A DNA stretch of 64,000 bases from contig QCQE01000003.1 in assembly GCA_003212275.1 (NCBI GenBank), positions 1 through 64,000 on the forward strand. Reading direction: 5' to 3'. The position numbers were made by a program, and so were the translations under genes. This DNA comes from Pelagibacteraceae bacterium AG-447-N18. GTDB lineage: Bacteria; Pseudomonadota; Alphaproteobacteria; Pelagibacterales; Pelagibacteraceae. Below, one piece after another: positions 1 to 12,345 of this stretch (position 1 is its first letter; each line of letters opens with the position of its first letter). The notes below the pieces were generated by a model. It was not told the origin of the DNA. It made no database searches and worked only from the letters and a program-made list of their open reading frames with translations.

Positions 1-1
1 A

Positions 2-859
2 AATTCAATCTTAGAAATTTTACTTAATAAAAATTTTTCTAGAGAGGATAGTTTATTAACAATAGGGGGCGGTATAACTGGAGACGTTGGTGGTTTTGCT
101 GCAAGTTTATTTAAAAGAGGATTACATTTTATAAATATTCCCACAACCCTTTTGGCTCAAGTAGACTCATCGATTGGTGGCAAAACAGGAGTAAATTCTA
201 GGTATGGAAAAAATCTCATTGGTAGCTTCTATCAACCAAAATTAGTCATAAGTGATATAGATATTTTAAAAACACTTAATAGAAGAGAAATTGTTTGTGG
301 GTATGGTGAAATTTTAAAACACTCAATAATCTCAAAAAAAAAATTCTTTAAATATTTGGATCAGAATTTTGATGACATTATTAAACTTAAATCTCCTTAT
401 ATAGAAAAGGCAATATTTGAGAGTTGTAAAATTAAAAAAGATGTAGTCGAAAAAGATGAAAAAGAGAGCAACTTAAGAAAAAAATTAAATTTTGGTCACA
501 CATTTGGTCACTCATTTGAAGCTTCATTAGGATATTCTAAAAGATTAAATCATGGTGAAGCTGTTATTTTAGGAATGATGGTAGCTTTAAAATTTAGCAA
601 TAAGAATAAATTCCTAAATATTAATGATTATAAATTGATTTCTGATCATTATAAAAAATCAAAATTACCTTCGGAAATTAAAAAATATTTTAAAAGTAAA
701 GATCTTGATAAAATTATTAAATTTATGAAAACTGATAAAAAAAACAATTCTAACAAAATAAAGTTGGTATTATTAAAAAAAATAGGCCAAACAATTTTAA
801 ATCAAGAATACTCAGTAAAAAATTTAAATGGATTCTTAAAAAATGAATTAATTGATTGA
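2..859 (+). CDS. aroB: 3-dehydroquinate synthase, 5'-truncated by window edge
   Basis: Converts DAHP to 3-dehydroquinate, the second step of the shikimate pathway, in the cytoplasm. The reading frame is open from base 2 and enters mid-protein: it reads GGGITGDVGGFAASLFKRG (the nucleotide-binding glycine-rich segment), then LAQVDSSIGGKTGVN, and later GHTFGHSFEA and NHGEAV with the zinc-ligand histidines. These are AroB signatures. The TTG at 152 is internal and not a start, because the conserved glycine motif lies upstream of it. About a quarter of the usual 360-residue protein is missing. Its 3' end overlaps the convergent bolA-like gene by 12 nt. Confidence 0.96.
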   Translation, partial: NSILEILLNKNFSREDSLLTIGGGITGDVGGFAASLFKRGLHFINIPTTLLAQVDSSIGGKTGVNSRYGKNLIGSFYQPKLVISDIDILKTLNRREIVCGYGEILKHSIISKKKFFKYLDQNFDDIIKLKSPYIEKAIFESCKIKKDVVEKDEKESNLRKKLNFGHTFGHSFEASLGYSKRLNHGEAVILGMMVALKFSNKNKFLNINDYKLISDHYKKSKLPSEIKKYFKSKDLDKIIKFMKTDKKNNSNKIKLVLLKKIGQTILNQEYSVKNLNGFLKNELID

Positions 860-1108
860 AATTTGAATAGAATGAATATATTTTTTTAATTCCTCATTTA
901 AAATTTTGTAAATCTTTTTATCACTATCAATTCTTTTCATTTGCTTAAGTTCCTTTGACACTAAGGAAATTTTAAGATGAAATTTACCCACCTGGTTTCC
1001 AGCATGATTTTTATGGAGAAAAGATTTATCTTCAATTAATATATTCTCCAAAGCAATTTGATTTTGTAATTTTTTTTTTACGATTGCAATTAAATCATTT
1101 ATATTCAT
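848..1108 (-). CDS. bolA: BolA family protein
   Basis: An 86-residue BolA-fold protein. The family works with monothiol glutaredoxins in iron-sulfur and iron homeostasis; in E. coli BolA also affects morphology. The centre HKNHAGNQVGKFHLKISLVS carries the family's histidine and the GKFH-type beta strand, and the C-terminal part IYKILNEELKKYIHSIQI matches the usual last helix. The length fits. It diverges from the J-domain gene (start 1127) with only 18 bp between them, so the promoters must be short or overlapping. BolA beside a J-domain/CobS/CobT cassette is, from memory, a recurring alphaproteobacterial order. Confidence 0.88.
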   Translation of the reverse strand: MNINDLIAIVKKKLQNQIALENILIEDKSFLHKNHAGNQVGKFHLKISLVSKELKQMKRIDSDKKIYKILNEELKKYIHSIQISIN

Positions 1109-1126
1109 AAGTATAATTATATTATC

Positions 1127-1660
1127 ATGAAAAATATTTGCGACTGGAATAATTGTAAAGAAATTGGTGAATATAAAGCGCCTGTTGAAAAGGATAATAG
1201 TAAAAAATATAGGATGTTATGTTTAGAACACGTCAAAGAATTTAATAAAAATTGGAATTATTTTTCTGGGATGAATGATGATCAAATAATTAATTTTTTA
1301 AAGTCAGATATGATTTGGCATAAACCTACTCAAAGTTTTAGTTCATCTGATAATTTTTTTAAAGTTCTATGGAATAACACCTTAAGAGATGAAATGGATA
1401 ATGATAAATTTAAAAGTGAGTTTAATCATATGCGTCAATTTAAATTTGATCATAAAGATATTAAAGCCTTTAGTATATTGGGTGTTTCCGTAGGTTTAAA
1501 ATGGCAAAAAGTTCAAGAAAAATTCAAAACACTTGTCAAAAAATTTCACCCTGATATGAATGCCGGAAATAAAAAATATGAAGAAAAACTAAAGTTAATT
1601 ACTTTAGCTTATACACAACTAAAAAATACATATAGGAAAAAAATTGACACCCAATCTTAA
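1127..1660 (+). CDS. J-domain (DnaJ-like) protein upstream of cobS
   Basis: A 177-residue protein with a C-terminal J domain (about residues 115-172). The segment [20 protein letters not shown] holds the HPD tripeptide that stimulates Hsp70 ATPase. The N-terminal part has CDWNNC and a later CLEH, a Cys/His arrangement that might bind metal. There is no G/F-rich region or DnaJ zinc finger, so it is a specialised co-chaperone rather than DnaJ. It overlaps the TTG start of cobS by 17 nt, implying translational coupling. The likely role is delivering DnaK to the CobS/CobT complex or its client; that is inference from position. Confidence 0.85.
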   Translation: MKNICDWNNCKEIGEYKAPVEKDNSKKYRMLCLEHVKEFNKNWNYFSGMNDDQIINFLKSDMIWHKPTQSFSSSDNFFKVLWNNTLRDEMDNDKFKSEFNHMRQFKFDHKDIKAFSILGVSVGLKWQKVQEKFKTLVKKFHPDMNAGNKKYEEKLKLITLAYTQLKNTYRKKIDTQS

Positions 1661-2618
1661 CATTCAGCCAGATATTAAAATTTCATTAAAACAATCATTT
1701 GGTATTGATTCTGAGATGGAAGTAAACGCATTCTCTGAAAAAAGTGAGTATGTTCCAGAAATAGATAAAAATTATAAATTTGATAGAGATACAACACTCG
1801 CAATTATCTCTGGATTTGCACACAACAAAAGAGTTCTAGTGCAAGGTTATCATGGTACAGGAAAATCTACACATATAGAGCAAATTGCAGCTAGATTGAA
1901 TTGGCCATGTATTAGAGTAAACTTAGATAGTCACATCAGTAGAATAGATCTAATCGGCAAAGATGCTATCGTTCTTAAAGAAGGAAAACAGGTTACACAA
2001 TTTAATGAAGGTATTTTACCATGGTCAATTCAAAATCCAGTAGCTTTAGTTTTTGATGAGTATGACGCTGGGAGACCTGATGTAATGTTTGTCATTCAAA
2101 GAGTTCTTGAAGCTGAGGGTAACTTTACTCTCTTAGACAAGAATAAGGTCATTAAGCAAAATAAATTTTTTAGATTGTTTGCTACATCAAATACAGTCGG
2201 TTTAGGAGATACAACTGGTCTTTACCATGGAACACAACAAATCAATCAAGGTCAAATGGATAGATGGAATATTGTAACAACACTAAATTACCTCAGTCTA
2301 GATAAAGAAATGGATATCATATTAGCTAAAAATAAATCTTTGAATAATCCTAAAGGTAAAGAAAAAGTATCAAATATGATAAAAGTTGCGTCATTAACTC
2401 GCAAAGGATTTATAGCCGGCGACATAAGCACTGTAATGAGTCCGAGGACAGTATTACATTGGGCTGAAAATGCAGAAATTTTTAAAGATGTAGGATACGC
2501 ATTTAGAGTCACTTTTCTAAATAAATGTGATGAAATTGAAAAAAATACAATTGCTGAATATTATCAAAGATGTTTCGGAGAAGAACTACCAGAGTCACTA
2601 GCAAATATTCAAATTTAA
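1644..2618 (+). CDS. cobS: CobS-like AAA+ ATPase (cobaltochelatase small subunit family)
   Basis: A 324-residue AAA+ ATPase of the MoxR/CobS type. Walker A is [18 protein letters not shown], Walker B is [14 protein letters not shown], and the conserved [15 protein letters not shown] follows Walker A. The N-terminal [15 protein letters not shown] is typical of alphaproteobacterial CobS and supports the TTG start at 1644, because the next Met lies inside this conserved part. In classical aerobic B12 synthesis CobS and CobT form the chaperone-like ATPase that drives CobN to insert cobalt into hydrogenobyrinate diamide. No cobN or other cobalamin gene is in this window, so a B12 role is not shown here. 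cobT starts on the base after this stop codon. Confidence 0.9.
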   Translation: MTPNLNIQPDIKISLKQSFGIDSEMEVNAFSEKSEYVPEIDKNYKFDRDTTLAIISGFAHNKRVLVQGYHGTGKSTHIEQIAARLNWPCIRVNLDSHISRIDLIGKDAIVLKEGKQVTQFNEGILPWSIQNPVALVFDEYDAGRPDVMFVIQRVLEAEGNFTLLDKNKVIKQNKFFRLFATSNTVGLGDTTGLYHGTQQINQGQMDRWNIVTTLNYLSLDKEMDIILAKNKSLNNPKGKEKVSNMIKVASLTRKGFIAGDISTVMSPRTVLHWAENAEIFKDVGYAFRVTFLNKCDEIEKNTIAEYYQRCFGEELPESLANIQI

Positions 2619-4418
2619 ATGAAAAATAATAAGGCTGAAAACTTAAGAGAAAAACTTAAGCAGGCTTTAACTTCAACAGCAAGAGTTATTTCTGATGATA
2701 TTCATCTTAAAACTATTGATGAAAAAAATAAAAAAGATTTGAATTTTGTTGATATTGAAAATCTTAACTCGAAAAGAGATTTCATTAAAGCTAGAGCAGA
2801 GTCCGACTCATCTGCTTTAAAAAAAAAGTTTTCAAATGATGAGATTTATAAAAAGAATTTACCTTTAAATTCCTCATATAAGACTCTTTATTCTATCGCA
2901 GAAAAAGTAAGATATGAATGCCTGGGCTCAAAAATGTTAAAAGGTATATCAAAAAATCTTAAAGAAAATTATGATCAAATAATCCAATTAAAAAGAAAAG
3001 AACAATTAAATTCAAAAGAAGATGTTCCAGTAGTGGAAGCTTTTGAATTGTATATGTTAAAAAAATTTTTAAACGTTAAATTAAATACCTTAACCAATAA
3101 TATGTTAAATTTTTGGGAAAAAGACTTCGATAAAGTAATGAATAAACACATTGAATTTTTAAAAGAAAACTTAGAATATCAAAATGAATATTCCTCAAAG
3201 TTTTTAGAAATATTACAAGAAATGGATATTTTTAAAAATGAGGACAATGAAGAAACCAGGGAAGAAAACCAAGATGATGGTCAAAATAATCCTTCTAATG
3301 ATGACCAAGACAACAATTCAGATGATTCTAGAGATGAAAATGACAATGAAGAGACTGAAGCGAGCTTAGACTCTGAATATGACATAGATGAATACAAGCT
3401 TGATGAACAACTAATTGATAGTGAATCTGATCAAAAAAATAACGAACAAGTTATTCAAAAAAAATCAATTAATGATTTAAATACAGACTATAAGATCTTT
3501 ACAACTCAGTTTGATGAAATAACAAAAGCAGAAAATTTAGAAAACTCTGATGAAGCTTCAAAATTAAGAAAAACTTTAGATCAGCAACTTATAAGTTTTC
3601 AAGATGTAGTTACTAAACTTGCAAACAAACTTCAAAGACAACTTCTAGCAAAACAAAATCGAGCATGGGAATTTGATTTAGAAGAGGGATTGCTAGATAG
3701 TTCCAAATTACCAAGGATAATTATGGATCCTTACAATTCATTATCTTTTAAAAAGGAAAAGGATTTAGATTTTAAAGATACAGTTGTTACTCTTTTAATA
3801 GACAATAGTGGGAGTATGCGCGGCAAACCCATTACAATTGCGGCTATTTGTGCTGATATCTTATCAAGAACATTAGAAAGATGTTCTGTCAAAGTTGAAA
3901 TATTAGGTTTCACAACTAAAAATTGGAAAGGTGGAAAAAGTAGAGAGTTTTGGAATAAAGAGGGTAAACCAAAAACACCGGGTAGATTAAATGATTTAAG
4001 GCACATAATTTATAAAGGCGCTGACACACATTGGCGACAATGTAAAAATAATCTTGGTTTAATGTTAAAAGAAGGATTATTAAAAGAAAATATTGATGGA
4101 GAAGCAATTTCTTGGGCATTTAATCGATTAAAAAAAAGAAAAGAAGAAAGAAAAATATTAATGGTAATTTCTGATGGTGCACCAGTTGATGACTCAACTC
4201 TGTCAGTCAATTCAGGAGATTTTCTTGAAAAACATTTAAAGATGATTGTGAAATTTATCGAAGAAAAAACTGAAACTGAAATTTTAGCGATTGGAATAGG
4301 CCATGATGTATCAAGATACTATAATCGAGCAATAAAGATTACAGATGTCAATGAATTGGGAGATGTCATGATTTCTCAATTGAGTGAACTTTTTAAAAGT
4401 AAAAAAAATTTACATTAA
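2619..4418 (+). CDS. cobT: CobT-like VWA-domain protein (cobaltochelatase subunit family)
   Basis: A 599-residue partner of CobS. The N-terminal third is helical. Residues about 207-275 form a highly acidic Asp/Glu/Asn/Gln-rich linker. The C-terminal part is a von Willebrand A domain whose MIDAS motif reads [13 protein letters not shown] near residue 393, followed by [13 protein letters not shown] and a late [11 protein letters not shown]. This matches CobT, which couples CobS ATPase to a metal-inserting client. It abuts cobS with zero spacing, so the two are surely co-translated. Its stop overlaps the convergent regB stop by 4 nt (TTAA). Confidence 0.9.
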   Translation: MKNNKAENLREKLKQALTSTARVISDDIHLKTIDEKNKKDLNFVDIENLNSKRDFIKARAESDSSALKKKFSNDEIYKKNLPLNSSYKTLYSIAEKVRYECLGSKMLKGISKNLKENYDQIIQLKRKEQLNSKEDVPVVEAFELYMLKKFLNVKLNTLTNNMLNFWEKDFDKVMNKHIEFLKENLEYQNEYSSKFLEILQEMDIFKNEDNEETREENQDDGQNNPSNDDQDNNSDDSRDENDNEETEASLDSEYDIDEYKLDEQLIDSESDQKNNEQVIQKKSINDLNTDYKIFTTQFDEITKAENLENSDEASKLRKTLDQQLISFQDVVTKLANKLQRQLLAKQNRAWEFDLEEGLLDSSKLPRIIMDPYNSLSFKKEKDLDFKDTVVTLLIDNSGSMRGKPITIAAICADILSRTLERCSVKVEILGFTTKNWKGGKSREFWNKEGKPKTPGRLNDLRHIIYKGADTHWRQCKNNLGLMLKEGLLKENIDGEAISWAFNRLKKRKEERKILMVISDGAPVDDSTLSVNSGDFLEKHLKMIVKFIEEKTETEILAIGIGHDVSRYYNRAIKITDVNELGDVMISQLSELFKSKKNLH

Positions 4419-5683
4419 AGATTGAACAAATCATTATTTTTCCATTTTATTGTCACTTCAGCTCCACTTCTTGTTTGAGAATTCCAACAACTAACTGTGG
4501 CAAAATTTTTTTCTAATAAAGTCTTTCCTATAAATAATCCTAAACCTAATCCACTATTTTTATCAGATGATTTGAGATAAGGTTCTCCAATTTTTGATAA
4601 AATATCATTTGGATATCCATTGCCATCATCTTCGATGGTTATTTCTGTAAAATCATTATCACTTTTCAAATTTATAAAAACTTTGCTTTTACTAAACTTA
4701 TTCGCATTGCCAATAAAATTTCTTAAGCCATAAACAATTTCAATCGATTTATAAATTTTCTTTGAATTTAAATCTTGTTCTAAATTAAGACTAAATTCTT
4801 TTTTACTTGTTTCCTTAAATGATGAAATAATTTGTTTTAAATATTCTCTCATTGATAAGTCCTCATCAATAAATTCATCCTCCTGATCAGGATTTAAGGA
4901 TAATCTTTTTAATATTTCATTACACCTTTCAACTTGACTTAATAACAATTCAATATCTTGTGAAACATCTTTTTGATCTTTTAATTGTTTAAATAATTCC
5001 TGGGTAATTACCTTTATTGTTGATAAGGGTGTCCCTAATGAATGTGCGGCAGCAGCGGCTTGTCCACCTAAAGATAACATCTCATGCTCTTTAGCCATGA
5101 TCTCTTCCATTTTATTTAAAGCATCTTTTCTTAACTTGCTTTCAGCACCAAATATAATTGCAAAATAATTTAAAAAAAGGAGAGCAATTATTAAAGATAA
5201 AGGAATTGCATAGATATAATAATTGCTCACATGAAAGTGATCACTTAAGGGTCCGGGTAAATCTTTGGAGACAAAAGTTAAGCCTAAAATAGATAAAGTG
5301 GTTAATAAAACTAATAGTGAGTTAGTTTTAAAACTTAAATTTGATGAAGCAAAAACACTTGGTATAATTAAAAAAATGATAAAGGGGTTTTTTACACCGC
5401 CTGTTAGATAAATCAGTCCACTTAGCTGAATTATATCAATGAGTAAATGAATAAATGCTGATCTATCCGTCAACTGTGTTTTTTTGTAGATAAAAATTAA
5501 GTATAGATTGCTAATTATTCCAATTAAAATGAATAAATTAGAAAAAATAAAATCAAAATCAAAATCAAAATAAAAATAAACAAGATATACTGATATCAAT
5601 TGACCTATGATACCAATCCATCTTAAATTTATATAAATTGACTTTTTTAAAGAATATTGTTTTGAAGTTTCAAAAAACTTCAT
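4415..5683 (-). CDS. regB: RegB/PrrB-type redox sensor histidine kinase
   Basis: A 422-residue membrane histidine kinase with about six N-terminal transmembrane helices. It has the RegB quinone-sensing heptapeptide GGVKNPF (residues 95-101), the H-box [19 protein letters not shown] with phospho-acceptor His213, and Cys253 in [13 protein letters not shown] at the place of the redox-active cysteine of Rhodobacter RegB. The ATP-binding domain shows [21 protein letters not shown] and GLGLGLFIG. In other alphaproteobacteria RegB phosphorylates RegA to control respiration and energy genes; no RegA is in the window. It starts 2 bp after the gyrB stop and probably shares its transcript. Confidence 0.93.
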   Translation of the reverse strand: MKFFETSKQYSLKKSIYINLRWIGIIGQLISVYLVYFYFDFDFDFIFSNLFILIGIISNLYLIFIYKKTQLTDRSAFIHLLIDIIQLSGLIYLTGGVKNPFIIFLIIPSVFASSNLSFKTNSLLVLLTTLSILGLTFVSKDLPGPLSDHFHVSNYYIYAIPLSLIIALLFLNYFAIIFGAESKLRKDALNKMEEIMAKEHEMLSLGGQAAAAAHSLGTPLSTIKVITQELFKQLKDQKDVSQDIELLLSQVERCNEILKRLSLNPDQEDEFIDEDLSMREYLKQIISSFKETSKKEFSLNLEQDLNSKKIYKSIEIVYGLRNFIGNANKFSKSKVFINLKSDNDFTEITIEDDGNGYPNDILSKIGEPYLKSSDKNSGLGLGLFIGKTLLEKNFATVSCWNSQTRSGAEVTIKWKNNDLFNL

Positions 5684-5685
5684 TA

Positions 5686-7794
<2,109 letters not shown>

Positions 7795-7897
7795 TTAATT
7801 AAAATTTAGATCAAATAGAAAAACAAAGTGAAAAATTGTTTAAAAATCAATGATTATTTAGATTATAATTTTTTTTAAAATATTTAAAATATATACG

Positions 7898-8599
7898 ATG
7901 ATTTATGTTCATATTGGTGCTGGTGCTGGTGATTTAGATGCTGGAGCACATTTTAGAGATGGATTTTCAGAATTTGTTAAACAAAATGATGATGGCGATA
8001 AAAGAGTATATGTTGTGGAGGCAAATCCATCCAACATTTCAAAGTTAGAAGAAACATGGAAAAATTATAAAAATGTAAATATTTTTAATTTTGCAATCTC
8101 TTCTTCACATCAAGATGAAAAAAAAATTAAATTTTATTATAGTTTGGATGATGCTCCGCATTACCAACAATTTTCAAATGATATTGACCATGTTAAAAAA
8201 CATTTCAAAGATTTAGATAGAATAAAATTTAAATATATTAATTGTGTAAAAATAAACAGATTCCTAGCTGAAAATTTAAATGACAAAACTATTGATTTTT
8301 TCTCTATTGATATAGAGGGTATGGATTATGATGTCATACAGGATATAGATCTTAGAAAATTTAAAATAAAAAACTTCTCTTTTGAGCATCTGCATCTAAA
8401 TTTTAATAAAAAAATTAATATATTTAAAAAATTTTTGAAGTTTAATTATTCATATAATGGCCCAGGAATTGATCATAATAATTTTGACTGGACATTTAAA
8501 AAAAATAAAAATTTTTGGAATAATTTTATTTTTTTTTTTATAATGTTTATTTCAAAAAAACATTACAAATTTCTAAATAAATTATTGATAAAAAATTAA
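7898..8599 (+). CDS. FkbM family SAM-dependent methyltransferase
   Basis: A 233-residue FkbM-type O-methyltransferase. The family methylates hydroxyls of sugars or small metabolites and is often found in surface-polysaccharide clusters. [17 protein letters not shown] is the SAM-pocket acidic strand and [18 protein letters not shown] is the FkbM signature. The C-terminus is Lys/Asn/Phe-rich. It is a single plus-strand gene between gyrB (divergent) and tRNA-Ser, without an operon partner. A TATAAT lies at 7864-7869 but no convincing -35 was seen. The substrate cannot be read from the sequence. Confidence 0.85.
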   Translation: MIYVHIGAGAGDLDAGAHFRDGFSEFVKQNDDGDKRVYVVEANPSNISKLEETWKNYKNVNIFNFAISSSHQDEKKIKFYYSLDDAPHYQQFSNDIDHVKKHFKDLDRIKFKYINCVKINRFLAENLNDKTIDFFSIDIEGMDYDVIQDIDLRKFKIKNFSFEHLHLNFNKKINIFKKFLKFNYSYNGPGIDHNNFDWTFKKNKNFWNNFIFFFIMFISKKHYKFLNKLLIKN

Positions 8600-8602
8600 A
8601 AT

Positions 8603-8692
8603 TGGCGGAGAGAATGGGATTCGAACCCATGATAGAGTCACCCCTATACACGCTTTCCAAGCGTGCGCCTTCAACCACTCGGCCACCTCTCC
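8603..8692 (-). tRNA. tRNA-Ser (GGA)
   Basis: A 90-nt class II tRNA read on the minus strand. The acceptor stem GGAGAGG (8692-8686) pairs with TCTCTCC with one G-T pair. The anticodon stem CACGC/GCGTG encloses loop TTGGAAA, anticodon GGA (complement at 8656-8658). A long variable arm and a GGTTCGAATCC T-arm are present. The CCA end appears to be encoded (8603-8605). It lies between the FkbM and GT17 genes. Confidence 0.97.
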
Positions 8693-8702
8693 AAAAAGAT
8701 TA

Positions 8703-9512
8703 TTATAAAATAAACTTTTTAAATTTTGAACGATTATTAACTATATATTTAGGAAAACTATCATCTAATTTTACCTCTATATAATTATGTCCTCTATTGT
8801 AAAGATCTGATTTCATTTCAATTTTTTTTTTTATATTTTCTAAGGATGAAAATCTATTAGCTGAAAATTCAACATGTGCGAAAGTTTTTAATTTTAATGA
8901 AATTTCCTCATATGTTAAAATATTATTAAAATGCCATCCTGCATTTTCAAATAATTGAATATTTTTTTCTTTATCTATTCGTAAGAAACTATACTTAAGA
9001 TTTTTTGCTAAAACTTTTTGCCTCATAAAGTCAATTGATTTAAGATTCTTTTTTTTAACAACTTTTGTACCTTCCCACGGAGTTTCATGAGGGTTAAAAA
9101 GATTAAATTTATAGTTAAAACATTTAAGAAGAAAAATTCCATATTTGCTTTGTAACTCAAAATTAATCAAAATTTCTGGTTTGATTATTTCATCCGGATC
9201 AGAAAAAAAAATATAATCTTCAGAATTTGCAAAATCTAAATTCTTTAAGATAAAGTCTCTTTGAATAGCTTGATTTTCCCATCTATTTGTATTTTTGGGA
9301 AAAGGTTCATCCATGTACAAATACTTAATTTTATTTTGGTCAAAATATTCTTTGAATATAAATTTTTTACCTTTTTCATCCCCCTTGTGATCAAACTTTG
9401 ACTCACAAATTACAAAATAATCAATGTGATTTTCTAAAGTTTTATATCGTATATCGAACATGAAATTATTATCAAAAAAAGTTACACAATCTATAAATTT
9501 ATTTTTTTTCAT
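8703..9512 (-). CDS. Glycosyltransferase family 17-like protein
   Basis: About 269 residues resembling GT17 (beta-1,4-N-acetylglucosaminyltransferase-type) enzymes. [18 protein letters not shown], then [18 protein letters not shown] and the DxD-like [16 protein letters not shown], are the recognisable pieces. Start is taken at the ATG giving MKKNKFIDC; an ATG 12 nt upstream (9524) is equally open. Either start overlaps the end of the Gfo/Idh gene by 14-26 nt, so the two are probably translated together. It likely adds a sugar to a surface glycan; acceptor unknown. Very Lys/Phe/Asn-rich, like the neighbouring accessory genes. Confidence 0.78.
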   Translation of the reverse strand: MKKNKFIDCVTFFDNNFMFDIRYKTLENHIDYFVICESKFDHKGDEKGKKFIFKEYFDQNKIKYLYMDEPFPKNTNRWENQAIQRDFILKNLDFANSEDYIFFSDPDEIIKPEILINFELQSKYGIFLLKCFNYKFNLFNPHETPWEGTKVVKKKNLKSIDFMRQKVLAKNLKYSFLRIDKEKNIQLFENAGWHFNNILTYEEISLKLKTFAHVEFSANRFSSLENIKKKIEMKSDLYNRGHNYIEVKLDDSFPKYIVNNRSKFKKFIL

Positions 9513-10536
9513 AAATCCAATCATTTAAGATTTTTGTATTTATTAATGTTTCATTAAACGTTGTACCTGGGAATAAACAACAATTAGATTTATTTAAAAT
9601 GCTTTGTGAAACATTGTCTATTTCAAGAGTGTAAGGATTGATTGTATTATCAAATTTGTACTCCTTTTTATTATTATCTTTTACTAAACTTATAATTTTT
9701 CCATTAATCCATGTATCATCTATTATTATGGTTCCTTTTGTGCCTTTAATTATGCTTTTCCTACCAATATTTTTCTTAAAAGATGAAGCAACTTCAACAT
9801 TAATTTCATTGTCAAAGATATACTCAAGACTTGAATCAATTTCTACGCCAGTTTCTCCCACCTCTTTTTTACAATTAACGATGACAAATTTTTCAATATT
9901 GATCTCATTTTGAAGGGAAATTAATGAAGTAGAAAATGAAATTGGGTAACAACCTAAATCTAAAATACAACCACCCCCTAATTTTTTACTAAAAAGTCTG
10001 CCTTCTGGATCAATTTTTCTTTTTTTTTCAAAGAAAAAAAATTTTTTTTTTGTAATAAGATTTACACCAAATGTAGATTTAATAGAAATTATTTTTCCGA
10101 TTTCATTATTTCTGACTAATTCAATTATTTTTTTAAATTGAGGATTGAATTTGTACATAAATCCCTCTGAAAAAAAATTTTCTTCTTTTAAGATTTTATC
10201 TTCAACTTCTTTTGCATCTTTAAAATTATTAAAAGCAGGTTTTTCAACTAAAAATTTTTTTTTATAGAATAAACATTTATCTATCCATTCTTTATGAAAA
10301 GAATTTGGTAAAGATATGTAAACTACATCTACTTTGTCACATTTAATTAACCTCTCATAATCTTTAAAGCAAAAGTTACTTTCAATAAAATATTTTTTCT
10401 TAAATGTGTTTAATCTTTGATCATTTTTACTTGCGATAGCCAACAAATTTGAGTTTTTTGTATTCTGGAATGCTTCTCCAAATATATTTGAAATATTTCC
10501 CAGACCAATAAGCCCCCAGTTAATTTTCATTTTCAT
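9499..10536 (-). CDS. Gfo/Idh/MocA family NAD(P)-dependent oxidoreductase
   Basis: 345 residues. The N-terminal Rossmann fold starts [19 protein letters not shown], followed by [20 protein letters not shown] and the family's [14 protein letters not shown] with the catalytic-region Glu-Lys-Pro. The C-terminal alpha/beta domain includes [16 protein letters not shown]. Such enzymes oxidise or reduce sugars, sugar nucleotides or inositols. The start codon overlaps the lepA stop (ATGA), so it is a downstream member of the lepA transcript. With the adjoining GT17 gene it suggests sugar modification for the cell surface. Exact substrate unknown. Confidence 0.88.
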   Translation of the reverse strand: MKMKINWGLIGLGNISNIFGEAFQNTKNSNLLAIASKNDQRLNTFKKKYFIESNFCFKDYERLIKCDKVDVVYISLPNSFHKEWIDKCLFYKKKFLVEKPAFNNFKDAKEVEDKILKEENFFSEGFMYKFNPQFKKIIELVRNNEIGKIISIKSTFGVNLITKKKFFFFEKKRKIDPEGRLFSKKLGGGCILDLGCYPISFSTSLISLQNEINIEKFVIVNCKKEVGETGVEIDSSLEYIFDNEINVEVASSFKKNIGRKSIIKGTKGTIIIDDTWINGKIISLVKDNNKKEYKFDNTINPYTLEIDNVSQSILNKSNCCLFPGTTFNETLINTKILNDWIYEKK

Positions 10537-12338
10537 TCTTTCTGAATTTTTAAAACTCCAATAAATGCCTCTTGGGGAATTTCAACTCTTCCAAACTGTT
10601 TTGATCTTGCTTTTCCTTTTTTTTGTTTTTCTAAAAGTTTTCTTTTCCTATCAGTTGCGCCACCACCATGTATTTTTGTTAAAACATCTTTTTTAAACCC
10701 TTTGATTGTTTCTCTAGCAATTATCTTTCCTCCAATGGCTGCCTGAACTGGAATCATAAAATTATGTCTTGGAATAAGATTTTTTAATTTTTCACAAACT
10801 TCTCTTCCAGTTTTCTGCGCAAATTCTTTATGTATCATCATAGCTAAAGCATCTACTGGTTCGCTGTTTACTAATATGCCTAATTTGACAAGATCCCCTT
10901 CTCTATGACCAATTATTTCGTAATCAAAGCTAGCATATCCACTTGTCATAGATTTTATTCTATCATTAAAATCAAACACAACTTCATTTAACGGGAGTTC
11001 ATAAGTCAAAACTGCTCGATTTCCAGAATAACTTAGATTTATTTGGATCCCTCTTTTATCCTGACATAATTTTATAATTGATCCCAGATACTCATCTGGT
11101 GTGATTACAGTAGCTTTTATCCATGGTTCTTCAATTTTTTTAATTTTAGTAGGATCAGGTAAACTTGATGGATTTTGTAAATCAACTATATTATCATTAT
11201 TTAGATACACTTTGTAAACAACTCCTGGGGTAGTTGTTAATAAATTTACATCAAATTCTCTTTCTAATCTTTCTGTGATAATTTCAAGATGTAATAATCC
11301 TAAAAAACCACATCTAAAACCTAAGCCTAAAGCAGACGAAGACTCTGCTTCAAATGAAAAACTAGCATCATTTAATTGTAATTTGGCTAAACCATCTTTT
11401 AATTTTTGATATTCAGAACTATCGACTGGAAATAAACCACAAAAAACTACTGGTTTACTTGGTTTAAAACCTGGTAATGGATCCAAAGGTTTTTTTGAAG
11501 CATCACAAATTGTATCACCAACCTTTGTGTCTGATAAAACTTTTATCCCAGTTGTTATAAATCCTATTTCACCAGAATTTAATTCATCTATATCTTTTGC
11601 TTTTGGAGTAAATACTCCTACTTTTTCAACTACGTAATCTTGGTTAGTCGAGAGCATTCTAATTTTCATATTTTTTTTTATCTTACCATTTATAATTCTA
11701 ACTAAAATTACAACACCGAGGTAAGTGTCATACCAACTATCAACAAGTAAACATTTTAGATCCTGCGTAACATCACCTTTGGGTCCAGGAAGCTGACTAA
11801 TAATTTGCTCTAAAATATTATCTATACCTTCTCCAGTTTTTCCTGAACATGGAACTGCATTTTCAGTATCTATACCTATAACATCCTCTATTTGTTTTTT
11901 GGTCCTTTCTAAATCTGAGGCAGGTAAATCAATTTTATTCAAAACAGGAATTATTTCATGGTTTATATCTAAAGCTTGGTAAACATTAGCCAATGTCTGA
12001 GCCTCAACCCCTTGTGTACTATCAACAATCAATATAGATCCTTCACAAGCATATAAAGATCTACTTACCTCATAACTAAAATCTACATGACCAGGAGTAT
12101 CTATAATATTTAAAACGTAATTTTTTCCATTTTTTGCTTTATAGTTTAACTTTACTGTCTGTGCTTTTATTGTGATACCTCTTTCTCTTTCTATATCCAT
12201 AGAGTCAAGCACTTGTGATTTCATTTCTCTCTCCGTCAAACCACCACATTTGTGGATTATTCTATCAGCTATTGTAGATTTCCCATGATCAATATGAGCA
12301 ATGATTGCAAAATTTCTGATATTATCAATTGTACTCAT
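10533..12338 (-). CDS. lepA: Elongation factor 4 (LepA), back-translocating GTPase
   Basis: 601 residues, the usual LepA length. The G domain begins [21 protein letters not shown] (P-loop), with [14 protein letters not shown] and NKIDLP; the C-terminal LepA-specific domain contains [22 protein letters not shown]. LepA is a ribosomal GTPase that remodels stalled or mis-translocated ribosomes. It lies 7 bp downstream of pheT in the long minus-strand translation-gene run and overlaps the next gene (Gfo/Idh) by ATGA. Confidence 0.97.
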   Translation of the reverse strand: MSTIDNIRNFAIIAHIDHGKSTIADRIIHKCGGLTEREMKSQVLDSMDIERERGITIKAQTVKLNYKAKNGKNYVLNIIDTPGHVDFSYEVSRSLYACEGSILIVDSTQGVEAQTLANVYQALDINHEIIPVLNKIDLPASDLERTKKQIEDVIGIDTENAVPCSGKTGEGIDNILEQIISQLPGPKGDVTQDLKCLLVDSWYDTYLGVVILVRIINGKIKKNMKIRMLSTNQDYVVEKVGVFTPKAKDIDELNSGEIGFITTGIKVLSDTKVGDTICDASKKPLDPLPGFKPSKPVVFCGLFPVDSSEYQKLKDGLAKLQLNDASFSFEAESSSALGLGFRCGFLGLLHLEIITERLEREFDVNLLTTTPGVVYKVYLNNDNIVDLQNPSSLPDPTKIKKIEEPWIKATVITPDEYLGSIIKLCQDKRGIQINLSYSGNRAVLTYELPLNEVVFDFNDRIKSMTSGYASFDYEIIGHREGDLVKLGILVNSEPVDALAMMIHKEFAQKTGREVCEKLKNLIPRHNFMIPVQAAIGGKIIARETIKGFKKDVLTKIHGGGATDRKRKLLEKQKKGKARSKQFGRVEIPQEAFIGVLKIQKE

Positions 12339-12345
12339 TTTAATT

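Noticed and set aside
8602-8784. Plus-strand frame starting [14 protein letters not shown] over tRNA-Ser
   Set aside because: This is the translation of the antisense of tRNA-Ser, a known spurious gene type; the tRNA structure explains the sequence.
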